Assembly (NCBI GenBank): GCA_052436255.1
Contig: JBQVNP010000005.1
Location: 1 to 64,000, forward strand
DNA length: 64,000 nt
Source: Pelomonas sp052436255
GTDB lineage: Bacteria; Pseudomonadota; Gammaproteobacteria; Burkholderiales; Burkholderiaceae_C
Direction of reading: 5' to 3'
Positions within the stretch are counted from its first letter, which is position 1; each line of letters opens with the position of its first letter. The translations under genes and the position numbers were made by a program. The notes beneath the pieces were generated by a model. It made no database searches. It was not told the origin of the DNA and saw only the letters and a program-made list of their open reading frames with translations. Positions 57,775 to 64,000 of the stretch are shown here, one piece after another.

Positions 57775-58308
57775 ATGCACGATCCCATCCCTGAACTCGA
57801 AGACGACGACGACTTCGACCGCCCCAGCAAGAGCCAGCTCAAGCGCGACATGACCGCGCTGCAGAAGCTTGGCGAGGACCTGATGGCCCTGCCCGAGTCG
57901 CGTTGGGAGCCGCTGGCCCTGCCCGAGATCCTGCACGACGCACTGCGCCACGCCAAGAAGATCACCAACTTCGAGGGCAAGCGCCGGCAGATCCAATACA
58001 TCGGCAAGCTGATGCGCAAGATCGACCCCGAGCCCATCCGCGAGGCCGTGGCCGCCTTCAAGCTCGGCCATGCGCAGGACAGCTTGCGGCTGCATCAGTC
58101 CGAACGCTGGCGCGAGCGTCTGCTCGCCAACGACGAGGCGCTGCAGGAGTTCCTGGCCCAGCACGCCGAGGTCGACATCCAGCAGTTGCGCAACCTCGTG
58201 CGCGCGGCGCGCAAGGACGCGGCCAACGAACCCGAACAGCGCAGCGGTCGCGCCTACCGCGAGCTGTTCCAGTTCATCAAGGCATCGGAAGCCGCGGCCG
58301 ATGAGTGA
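57775..58308 (+). CDS. darP: Ribosome biogenesis factor DarP/YjgA (DUF615)
   Basis: A 177-residue acidic-then-helical protein that binds late 50S precursors in E. coli. It has the family's RPSKSQLKRDMTALQKLGE and TNFEGKRRQIQYIGKLMRK. It lies next to pmbA as in E. coli and overlaps mog by 8 bp. Confidence 0.93.
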   Translation: MHDPIPELEDDDDFDRPSKSQLKRDMTALQKLGEDLMALPESRWEPLALPEILHDALRHAKKITNFEGKRRQIQYIGKLMRKIDPEPIREAVAAFKLGHAQDSLRLHQSERWRERLLANDEALQEFLAQHAEVDIQQLRNLVRAARKDAANEPEQRSGRAYRELFQFIKASEAAADE

Positions 58309-58885
58309 CGCCGTCCCTGCACTCGTCCGTATCGGCATCGTGTCGATCAGCGACCGCGCATCGACGGGCGTCTACGAGGACAAGGGCCTGCCGGCGCTCA
58401 AGGATTGGCTGACGAGCGCCTTGCACAACCCAATCAGCTTCGTACCACGCCTGATCCCCGACGAGCAGGCCGGCATCTCGGCCGCGCTCGTCGAGCTTGT
58501 CGACGTCGAGCACTGCGACCTGGTGCTGACCACCGGCGGCACAGGCCCCGCACCGCGCGACGTGACACCCGAGGCAACGCTGGCCATCGCCGACCGTGTC
58601 ATGCCGGGTTTTGGCGAGCAGATGCGCCAGATCTCGCTGCACTTCGTGCCGACGGCGATCTTGTCGAGACAAGTCGCCATCATTCGCGGCAAGGCGCTGG
58701 TCATCAACCTGCCCGGCCAGCCCAAGGCGATTGCGGAGACGCTGGCCGGCCATGAAAGGGCCAGCGGCATCTTCGCGGCCGTGCCCTATTGCATCGACCT
58801 GATCGGCGGGCCCTATCTGGCAACGCGCGACGAGGTCTGCAAGGCCTTCCGGCCGAAGTCGGCGCAGCGGCCGCCGGCTACTTGA
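58301..58885 (+). CDS. mog: Molybdopterin adenylyltransferase
   Basis: A 194-residue MoCF-biosynthesis protein that adenylates molybdopterin before molybdate insertion. The MPT-binding TTGGTGPAPRDVTPEAT loop and GIVSISDRAS start are clear, and LPGQPKAIAETL is the second conserved site. The start ATG at 58301 overlaps darP. The stop overlaps the convergent cysE by 8 bp. Confidence 0.93.
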   Translation: MSDAVPALVRIGIVSISDRASTGVYEDKGLPALKDWLTSALHNPISFVPRLIPDEQAGISAALVELVDVEHCDLVLTTGGTGPAPRDVTPEATLAIADRVMPGFGEQMRQISLHFVPTAILSRQVAIIRGKALVINLPGQPKAIAETLAGHERASGIFAAVPYCIDLIGGPYLATRDEVCKAFRPKSAQRPPAT

Positions 58886-59654
58886 CGAGCCGGGTCAGCT
58901 CGGCCGCGTCGAAGTTCTCGTCGCGCTGGGCATCGCAGGGCACGCAGTCGCCCACCGGCTGGCCCTGCCGCTCCGACAGCTTGCAGACGGCCGACCACAG
59001 CAGCGCGATTTGGTGCTCGTGGCCCGACGCGCTGTCGATGAGGCCGCGCATGGCCATGGCCACCGGGTCGTCGCCCTGGGTCACGCCATAGGCCGAGAAG
59101 CCCATCTTGGCAGCGGCTTGCTCGCGGGCCTGCTCGCTGGCGGCCTCGATGATGCGGGCCGGGTTGCCCACCGCAGTGGCACCCGCCGGCACCGGCTTGG
59201 TGACGACGGCACCCGAGCCGATGCGTGCGCCGGCCCCGACCGTGAAGCCCCCGAGTACCGAGGCATTGGCGCCGACGATGACGCCGGGGCCCAGCGTCGG
59301 ATGGCGCTTGGCGCCCTTCACCAGCGAGGTGCCGCCCAGCGTCACGCCCTGGTAGATGGTGCAGCCCTCGCCGATCTCGGCCATCTCGCCGATGACGATG
59401 CCCATGCCGTGGTCAATGAAAACCTTGCGGCCGATGCGCGCGCCGGGATGGATCTCGATACCGGTGAGAAAGCGCCCCCAGTGCGAAATCCAGCGCGCCA
59501 GCCACTGGAAGTCGCGCTGCCAGAACCAGTGGGCGCGGCGGTGGAACATCAGCGCATGCAGGCCCGGGTAGCAGGTCAGCACCTCCCACACCGAGCGGGC
59601 CGCCGGGTCGCGTTCGAGGATGAGGTCGATGTCTTCGCGCAGGCGCTGGAACAT
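58878..59654 (-). CDS. cysE: Serine O-acetyltransferase
   Basis: A 258-residue left-handed beta-helix acetyltransferase for cysteine synthesis. The N-terminal helical domain (LREDIDLILERDPAARS) is followed by hexapeptide repeats from about residue 68, including IDHGMGIVIGEMAEIGEGC and GVTLGGTSLVKGAKRHPTLG. The C-terminal tail is longer than in E. coli and ends in acidic/Arg residues rather than the usual terminal Ile. It is followed upstream by trmJ on the same strand. Confidence 0.93.
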   Translation of the reverse strand: MFQRLREDIDLILERDPAARSVWEVLTCYPGLHALMFHRRAHWFWQRDFQWLARWISHWGRFLTGIEIHPGARIGRKVFIDHGMGIVIGEMAEIGEGCTIYQGVTLGGTSLVKGAKRHPTLGPGVIVGANASVLGGFTVGAGARIGSGAVVTKPVPAGATAVGNPARIIEAASEQAREQAAAKMGFSAYGVTQGDDPVAMAMRGLIDSASGHEHQIALLWSAVCKLSERQGQPVGDCVPCDAQRDENFDAAELTRLVK

Positions 59655-59694
59655 GGTGCTGCCAGGGGAGAAGGGCGGGCCAGTTTAGGTGCGG

Positions 59695-60432
59695 CTACTT
59701 TGAGCCTGCTGGCACTACGGTCTTGCTGATCTGCCTCGCGATACCGCGCAGGATGTGGACTTCCTCGTTCGTCAGCGCCGCACGATTGAAGAGTTGGTTC
59801 AGGCGCGGGATCAGCTTCTTCGGCGCGGCGGGGTCGAGGTAGCCGACATCCACGAGCGCGGTCTGCAGGTGCTCCAGCAGGCCTTGGACGGCGCGTGCAT
59901 CGGCCACTTCAGCATCCGGCGTGCGCGCCTGCACGCCGAAGCCACCGAGCGACTGGCGCAGGTCGTAGGCCAGCAACTGCACGGCCTGCGCGAGGTTGAG
60001 CGAGCCGTAGTCCGGGTGGGTCGGGATGCTCAGCACTGCATGGCAGCGGTAGACGTCCTCGTTGCTCATGCCGTAGCGTTCGGAGCCGAACACCAGCGCC
60101 AGCCGCGGCGCCGCTGCACGGGCGGCCAGCTGGGCGAACAGCGCGCGTGGCTCGTGCGTCGGCGGGCCGAAGTCGCGTGGCGTCATGGCGGTCGCGCAGG
60201 CGAAGTCCACGCCGTCCAGTGCCTCGGCCAGCGTGTCGACGACGCGGGCGCGAGCCAGGATGTCCGCCGCCCCGCTGGCCATGGCGACGGCTTCCTCGTG
60301 GCAGAGCACATCGGCAAAGCGTGGCGCCACCAGCACCAGGTCCTTGAAGCCCATCACCTTCATCGCCCGCGCCGTGGCGCCGACGTTGCCGGCATGGCTG
60401 GTTTTGACGAGAACGAAGCGTGAGGATTCCAC
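59695..60432 (-). CDS. trmJ: tRNA (cytidine/uridine-2'-O-)-methyltransferase TrmJ
   Basis: A 245-residue SPOUT methyltransferase that 2'-O-methylates position 32 of tRNAs. The N-terminus RFVLVKTSHAGNVGATARAM carries motif 1. LVFGSERYGMSNEDVYRC is motif 2 and SLNLAQAVQLLAYDLR motif 3, together forming the SAM knot. A C-terminal helical extension is typical of TrmJ. It is divergent from suhB. Confidence 0.93.
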   Translation of the reverse strand: MESSRFVLVKTSHAGNVGATARAMKVMGFKDLVLVAPRFADVLCHEEAVAMASGAADILARARVVDTLAEALDGVDFACATAMTPRDFGPPTHEPRALFAQLAARAAAPRLALVFGSERYGMSNEDVYRCHAVLSIPTHPDYGSLNLAQAVQLLAYDLRQSLGGFGVQARTPDAEVADARAVQGLLEHLQTALVDVGYLDPAAPKKLIPRLNQLFNRAALTNEEVHILRGIARQISKTVVPAGSK

Positions 60433-60539
60433 GGGTTTACTCGGGGTCGGCGGCTAGAATCGCGCGATTATCCGGGCCACCCTCGTGGTGAACCGCCGCT
60501 CTTTCCTCCCGTCAGCCCCTTCCCCAGCGAGTGCCACGC

Positions 60540-61472
60540 ATGCTGCAAACGTCCCACCATCCCATGCTCAATGTCGCCATCAAGGCGGCGCGTGCGGCTG
60601 GCGCCATCATCAACCGCGCCTCGCTGGACCTCGAAGCTCTGCGCATCAATACCAAGAGCCCGAACGACTTCGTCACCGAGGTCGACCACGCTGCAGAAGG
60701 GGTGATCATCGAGACGCTGCTGGGCGCCTACCCGGACCACGGCATCCTCGCCGAAGAGTCGGGCCGCACCCACGGCGCCAAGCATTCCGAATACGTCTGG
60801 ATCATCGATCCGCTGGACGGCACCACCAACTTCATCCACGGTCTGCCGATGTACTGCGTGTCCATCGCGCTGGCCCACCGCGGCGTCGTGCAGCAGGCCG
60901 TCGTCTACGACCCGACCCGCAACGATCTCTTCTACGCCACCAAGGGACGCGGCGCGTTCTGCAATGACCGCCGCCTGCGCGTGTCCAAGCGCACCCGCAT
61001 GAGCGACTCGCTGATCGGTACCGGCTTCCCGTTCCGCCGCGGCGACAACTTCAAGCGCTACGTCAAGATGTTCGAGGAAGTCATGCAGCATTGCGCGGGC
61101 CTGCGCCGACCGGGTGCTGCGGCACTCGACCTGTGCTACGTGGCCGCTGGCTATTACGACGCCTTCTTCGAGACCGGACTGCAGCCCTGGGACGTGGCGG
61201 CCGGCTCGCTCATCATCACCGAGGCTGGTGGCCTGATCGGCAACTTCACCGGCGAGGCCGACTATCTGCACCAGCGCGAGGTCGTTGCGGGCAACCCCAA
61301 GATCTACGCCCAACTGGTGACCATGCTGTCGCCCTACACCCGCGTCATCAAGGAAGAAGACACCGCCGCCGCGCCCGCTCCCGCCCCGGATGCCGAGGCT
61401 GCGCCGGTGGCCAGGAAGCGCGCCCCGGTGCGCATCAAGCGGGATGAAAAGGCCGACGACGCGCCGCTTTGA
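60540..61472 (+). CDS. suhB: Inositol monophosphatase family protein SuhB
   Basis: A 310-residue Mg-dependent phosphatase, also a rRNA-transcription factor partner in E. coli. Metal ligands are in EESG, DPLDGTTNFIHG and LQPWDVAAGSLI. A ~40-residue Ala/Pro/Lys tail after residue 270 is extra to the family core. ATG 60540 is chosen over ATG 60564 (start of the family-conserved HPMLNVAIKAARAAG), but either fits. A TAGAAT at 60455 is a possible -10. Confidence 0.92.
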   Translation: MLQTSHHPMLNVAIKAARAAGAIINRASLDLEALRINTKSPNDFVTEVDHAAEGVIIETLLGAYPDHGILAEESGRTHGAKHSEYVWIIDPLDGTTNFIHGLPMYCVSIALAHRGVVQQAVVYDPTRNDLFYATKGRGAFCNDRRLRVSKRTRMSDSLIGTGFPFRRGDNFKRYVKMFEEVMQHCAGLRRPGAAALDLCYVAAGYYDAFFETGLQPWDVAAGSLIITEAGGLIGNFTGEADYLHQREVVAGNPKIYAQLVTMLSPYTRVIKEEDTAAAPAPAPDAEAAPVARKRAPVRIKRDEKADDAPL

Positions 61473-61488
61473 GCCGTGATTGGTCCGA

Positions 61489-61520
61489 CTCGAAGCCCTC
61501 CTTGCGAGGGCTTCGTCGTT
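61489..61520 (+). terminator. Terminator after suhB
   Basis: A perfect 10 bp stem CGAAGCCCTC/GAGGGCTTCG (61491-61500, 61506-61515) with a 5 nt loop, followed by TCGTTTCC. The T-tract is imperfect but the stem is strong. Confidence 0.6.
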
Positions 61521-61618
61521 TCCGGCCGTGAACGAGTTGGCAGCCAGCGCGACTCCGGGCTAACCCGCCCATGGCTGCGTGACTTCTGCACGGCCGAATC
61601 CCTTACCTGTGGGGGCTC

Positions 61619-61673
61619 GGATGGACAGAATGCGTGCAGCAACGCGGTCGAAACCGCTCTATTCCGTCCATCC
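61619..61673 (+). promoter_or_regulatory. Three-way-junction leader before the TonB-like gene
   Basis: Outer arms 61619-61631 and 61661-61673 pair at 12 of 13 positions (the other is a possible G-T). They enclose two hairpins, GCGT/ACGC at 61632-61645 and GCGGT-CGAA-ACCGC at 61644-61657, which share two bases. The structure ends 23 nt before the ATG. No Shine-Dalgarno is obvious between them. The role is unknown. Confidence 0.45.
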
Positions 61674-61696
61674 AACCTGCCCGAAAGTCGCTACCG

Positions 61697-62011
61697 ATGC
61701 TTGCCCGTTTCGCCCTCGCCCTCGCCCTCGTCGCCGCCGCATCACTGGCCCATGCCGACGCCAAGGTTCTGAAGAAGGTCGCCCCTGAGTACCCGAACGA
61801 GGCCATCAAGAAGAACATCAGCGCCGGCAGCGTGCGCGCCAAGATGACCATCGCCGGCGACGGCAAGGTTTCGGACGTCGCCATCGTCGAAGCCGAACCC
61901 AAGCGCGTGTTCGACCGCGCCGCTACCGAGGCCTTGAGCCAGTGGAAGTTCGAGGGAACCGGCGCCGCCCAGACGCATGAAGTCAAGCTGGTGTTCAAGT
62001 CGGAAGACTGA
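61697..62011 (+). CDS. TonB C-terminal domain protein (small, secreted)
   Basis: A 104-residue protein with a signal peptide (MLARFALALALVAAASLAHA) followed only by a TonB C-terminal domain (KVAPEYPNEAIKKNISAGSV, then ALSQWKFEGTG). It lacks the membrane anchor and Pro-rich spacer of true TonB, so it cannot energise receptors in the usual way and is probably a free periplasmic protein. Similar mini-proteins are common in betaproteobacteria; function unknown. Confidence 0.82.
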   Translation: MLARFALALALVAAASLAHADAKVLKKVAPEYPNEAIKKNISAGSVRAKMTIAGDGKVSDVAIVEAEPKRVFDRAATEALSQWKFEGTGAAQTHEVKLVFKSED

Positions 62012-62048
62012 GTCCATCCGCTGCCAAGCGGCTCAAAAAGCACGCCAC

Positions 62049-62084
62049 AAGGGCCGGGAGCGCAAGCTTCCGGCCCTTTGCTTT
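62049..62084 (+). terminator. Terminator after the TonB-like gene
   Basis: AAGGGCCGG/CCGGCCCTT arms (62049-62057 and 62070-62078) continue inward with G-A/T-T and GC/GC pairs, giving a long hairpin followed by TTGCTTTG. Likely Rho-independent. Confidence 0.7.
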
Positions 62085-62117
62085 GTGCCGCCCGGTCGCG
62101 CTGAAGGAGCGAGGACA

Positions 62118-62145
62118 GGACACCCCGCGACCAAGGGGGGTGTCC
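62118..62145 (+). other. Hairpin upstream of the PEP-CTERM gene
   Basis: A perfect 9 bp pair GGACACCCC/GGGGTGTCC with a 10 nt loop. It lies 60 bp before the ATG of the PEP-CTERM protein, in its probable leader or promoter region. No T-run follows. Confidence 0.4.
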
Positions 62146-62204
62146 CACTTCGGACAAGGCTTCTTTTGCACACTCCCCGATTCGTCACCACCGAGGGACC
62201 GCGC

Positions 62205-63200
62205 ATGTCACACGCCTTGCTGACCAGCCTCCGTCATCTGTCGTTTGCAGCCGCCGCGTTGCTCTGGGTACCCACCGCGCTGGCGCTGGCACCCGGGGAA
62301 ACCGAGGCCGGCGCACGGGTCGAAACCTTCAGCTCCTACCGCCCCAGCACGGGGCCGGACGTGCAAAGCTATCTGCAAGGCGAGGACTCCCGCGAGGGAC
62401 GCTGGCTGATCGCCGCCGGTGCGTCGCAACTGGCCATGGCCGCCGGCGGCTCGGGACCCATTGCCAATGCCGCCGCCGGCGGCTGGGCGGCGCCGGGCGC
62501 CGCCGGCGTCACGGCCGCCAGCACCGCGACGGGCGTGCCCAATGCCGGCCTCTATGTGCTCAACGGCAGTTGGGCTATGGCGGAATCCAACGCGGGCTGG
62601 TGGGACACGCTACTGATCACCAGTCCCCAGGCAGCCAATGGAACCGCGGGCACGTTGAAGGCCCATGTCCTCATCAGTGGCAGCGTTCTGGCCTCAGTCG
62701 GCCCCTTCTTCTCGCAGTCATTCGCGGAGTTCAAGATCAACGGCATCGGTATGGGGTCGACCGCCGGCTGCCAGGCTGGCTATGCCTATTGCACCAACGC
62801 CAGCGCCGGTGGCTACAACGGATGGGCCGACGGCACGCGAAGCTTCGGCAACACTACCATCGGCGTCGAGGTGCCCTTCGTCTTCGGCCAACCCTTCGAG
62901 ATCGGCTTCTGGGCTTACGCCAGAAGCTATGCCCAAGGCGTCACCTTCACGGACGGCGAGACCTTCACCCAGGCCGACGGCCTGTCTTCCTTCGGCAGCA
63001 CGGCGCGCTGGGGCGGCATTGACGGCGTCTACCGCGGCAATGCGCTGGTGGCCAGCTACGCGCTGAGCTCCGGTACCGGCACCGACTTCAACCTGGCCAT
63101 CAACGCGCCGGTGCCCGAAGCGCCACCGGGCCTGTTGCTGCTGGCAGGGCTGGGCTTGCTGGGCTGGTTGAAGCGCCACACGGCGGCCACGCGGCGCTGA
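62205..63200 (+). CDS. PEP-CTERM domain exported protein
   Basis: A 331-residue protein with an N-terminal signal peptide (LRHLSFAAAALLWVPTALALA). The mid-part is Gly/Ala/Ser-rich beta-strand sequence without known domain. The tail VPEAPPGLLLLAGLGLLGWL followed by a basic end is a PEP-CTERM sorting signal, here with VPEA instead of the usual VPEP. By family the tail is cut by an exosortase (EpsH type) and the protein goes to the surface or matrix. No exosortase gene is in the window. Two cysteines (in GCQAGYAYC) may form a disulfide. Confidence 0.8.
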   Translation: MSHALLTSLRHLSFAAAALLWVPTALALAPGETEAGARVETFSSYRPSTGPDVQSYLQGEDSREGRWLIAAGASQLAMAAGGSGPIANAAAGGWAAPGAAGVTAASTATGVPNAGLYVLNGSWAMAESNAGWWDTLLITSPQAANGTAGTLKAHVLISGSVLASVGPFFSQSFAEFKINGIGMGSTAGCQAGYAYCTNASAGGYNGWADGTRSFGNTTIGVEVPFVFGQPFEIGFWAYARSYAQGVTFTDGETFTQADGLSSFGSTARWGGIDGVYRGNALVASYALSSGTGTDFNLAINAPVPEAPPGLLLLAGLGLLGWLKRHTAATRR

Positions 63201-63288
63201 GGCGCCGCACGGTGGGGCGCTGCGCGGAAATGGCCCGAGAATCCGCCGTTTCCATTGACGTCCTCACCGCCAGGGCGCCCGCCCCATC

Positions 63289-64000
63289 TTGAAGACACCG
63301 CAGCAAGCCAACGAGCCGTCGATAGAGAGAAATTTCGACGGCCACACGCCGATGATGGCCCAGTATCTTGGGCTCAAAGCTGACTTCCCGGACACGCTGC
63401 TGCTGTACCGGATGGGGGACTTTTACGAGGTCTTCTACGACGATGCCCGCAAGTGCAATGCGCTGCTGGACATCACGCTGACACAGCGCGGCCAGAGCGC
63501 TGGCCAGCCCGTCGTCATGGCCGGCGTTCCGGTCCATGCGCTGGAGAGTTATCTCTCCAAGCTCATCAAGCTCGGCGAGGCGGTGGCGATTGCCGAGCAG
63601 GTCGGCGAGGTCGGAGCCAGCAAGGGCCCAGTGGAGCGCAAGGTGGTGCGCGTCGTCACGCCCGGCACCATCACCGATACGGAACTGCTGGCCGACAAGC
63701 AAGATGCCGTGCTGCTGGCCGTCTGCGGCAGCGGCCGCCGCCATGGCCTGGCATGGCTGTCGCTGACGCAAGGCGAGATTGGTCTGGCCGAATGCAGCGA
63801 CGTGGAGCTGCCGGCGTGGCTGGCACGCCTGTCGCCGGCCGAGGTCCTCGTTGACCGCGAGCAGCAGCCCGCAGGCGTCATGCGGGCGCGTTTTCCCGTC
63901 ACCAACCGGCCCAGTTGGCAGTTCGACGCGTCGCTGGGCCAGCGCAAGCTCTGCGAACAGTTGGCGGTGGCCAGCCTGCAGGGCTTCAACGCGCACGAAC
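63289..64000 (+). CDS. mutS: DNA mismatch repair protein MutS (N-terminal part, cut by the window end)
   Basis: The first ~237 codons are in the window. The mismatch-recognition domain has HTPMMAQYLGLKADFPDTLL, then LYRMGDFYEVFYDDARK with the Phe-x-Glu (FYE) wedge motif. Domain II begins around residue 135. The family-like residues before MMAQ suggest translation from the TTG at 63289; the first ATG is at 63352 and no ATG/GTG lies upstream in frame after the stop at 63256-63258. Start remains uncertain. Confidence 0.88.
   Translation, partial: MKTPQQANEPSIERNFDGHTPMMAQYLGLKADFPDTLLLYRMGDFYEVFYDDARKCNALLDITLTQRGQSAGQPVVMAGVPVHALESYLSKLIKLGEAVAIAEQVGEVGASKGPVERKVVRVVTPGTITDTELLADKQDAVLLAVCGSGRRHGLAWLSLTQGEIGLAECSDVELPAWLARLSPAEVLVDREQQPAGVMRARFPVTNRPSWQFDASLGQRKLCEQLAVASLQGFNAHE

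Noticed and set aside
1..64000. CRISPR arrays, transposases, prophage genes, toxin-antitoxin or other defence modules
   Set aside because: None seen. The EVE protein is in a housekeeping position after 6S RNA rather than beside restriction or methylation genes.

Overview
The window is high-GC, gene-dense chromosomal DNA whose gene content and order point to a betaproteobacterium of the order Burkholderiales, probably near the Rubrivivax/Leptothrix/Roseateles group. The evidence is a run rpsO-pnp-qor-tpiA-secG-tRNA-Leu-nuoA..N-DUF2818-NUDIX, separate nuoC and nuoD genes, an iscRSUA-hscBA-fdx cluster, a Bug-family binding protein, an intracellular PHA depolymerase and a PEP-CTERM exported protein. 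Genus-level placement is inference.

Layout. 1-245: two facing copies of a ~100 bp structured repeat. 245-4885: a MipA/OmpV outer-membrane protein, the threonine-degrading pair tdh-kbl, and a divergent XRE-cupin regulator plus Bug binding protein, with a perfect 16 bp palindrome between the two units. 4857-13340: a YihY membrane protein, DUF2069, an FAD-linked 2-hydroxyacid dehydrogenase, an RND efflux pump (adaptor plus permease), a NUDIX hydrolase and DUF2818. 13354-28173: the complete 14-gene complex I operon, broken only by a 249 bp nuoH-nuoI spacer carrying a third repeat copy. 28403-33615: tRNA-Leu(GAG), secG, tpiA, a quinone oxidoreductase, pnp and rpsO with its promoter. 33728-40743: a small heat-shock protein with a sigma-32-like promoter, then tsaD-fdx-hscA-hscB / iscA-iscU-iscS-iscR on the minus strand, with an intrinsic terminator between iscA and hscB.

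40744-51386: uvrB, an aromatic aminotransferase, PHA depolymerase coupled to an RnfB-type ferredoxin, nth, TIGR02449/zapA followed by 6S RNA, an EVE protein, TauE/SafE, a PAS-GGDEF protein with a degenerate catalytic site and a HI0933-type flavoprotein. 51531-56201: rpsU-yqeY, a DUF442 sulfurtransferase-like protein and a TRAP transporter whose binding protein converges on its permeases. 56325-64000: pmbA/darP, mog, cysE, trmJ, suhB, a TonB-C-domain protein with a structured leader, a PEP-CTERM protein and the start of mutS.

Most of the window is conserved housekeeping. I saw no phage, transposase, CRISPR array or defence island. The least explained signal is the ~100 bp repeat family (11-108, 116-215, 19922-20017), with conserved core motifs at near-fixed spacing and stems that differ in sequence but stay self-complementary. 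Next come the degenerate GGDEF protein with an intact I-site and several structured leaders (isc, rpsO, nuoA, tonB-like).
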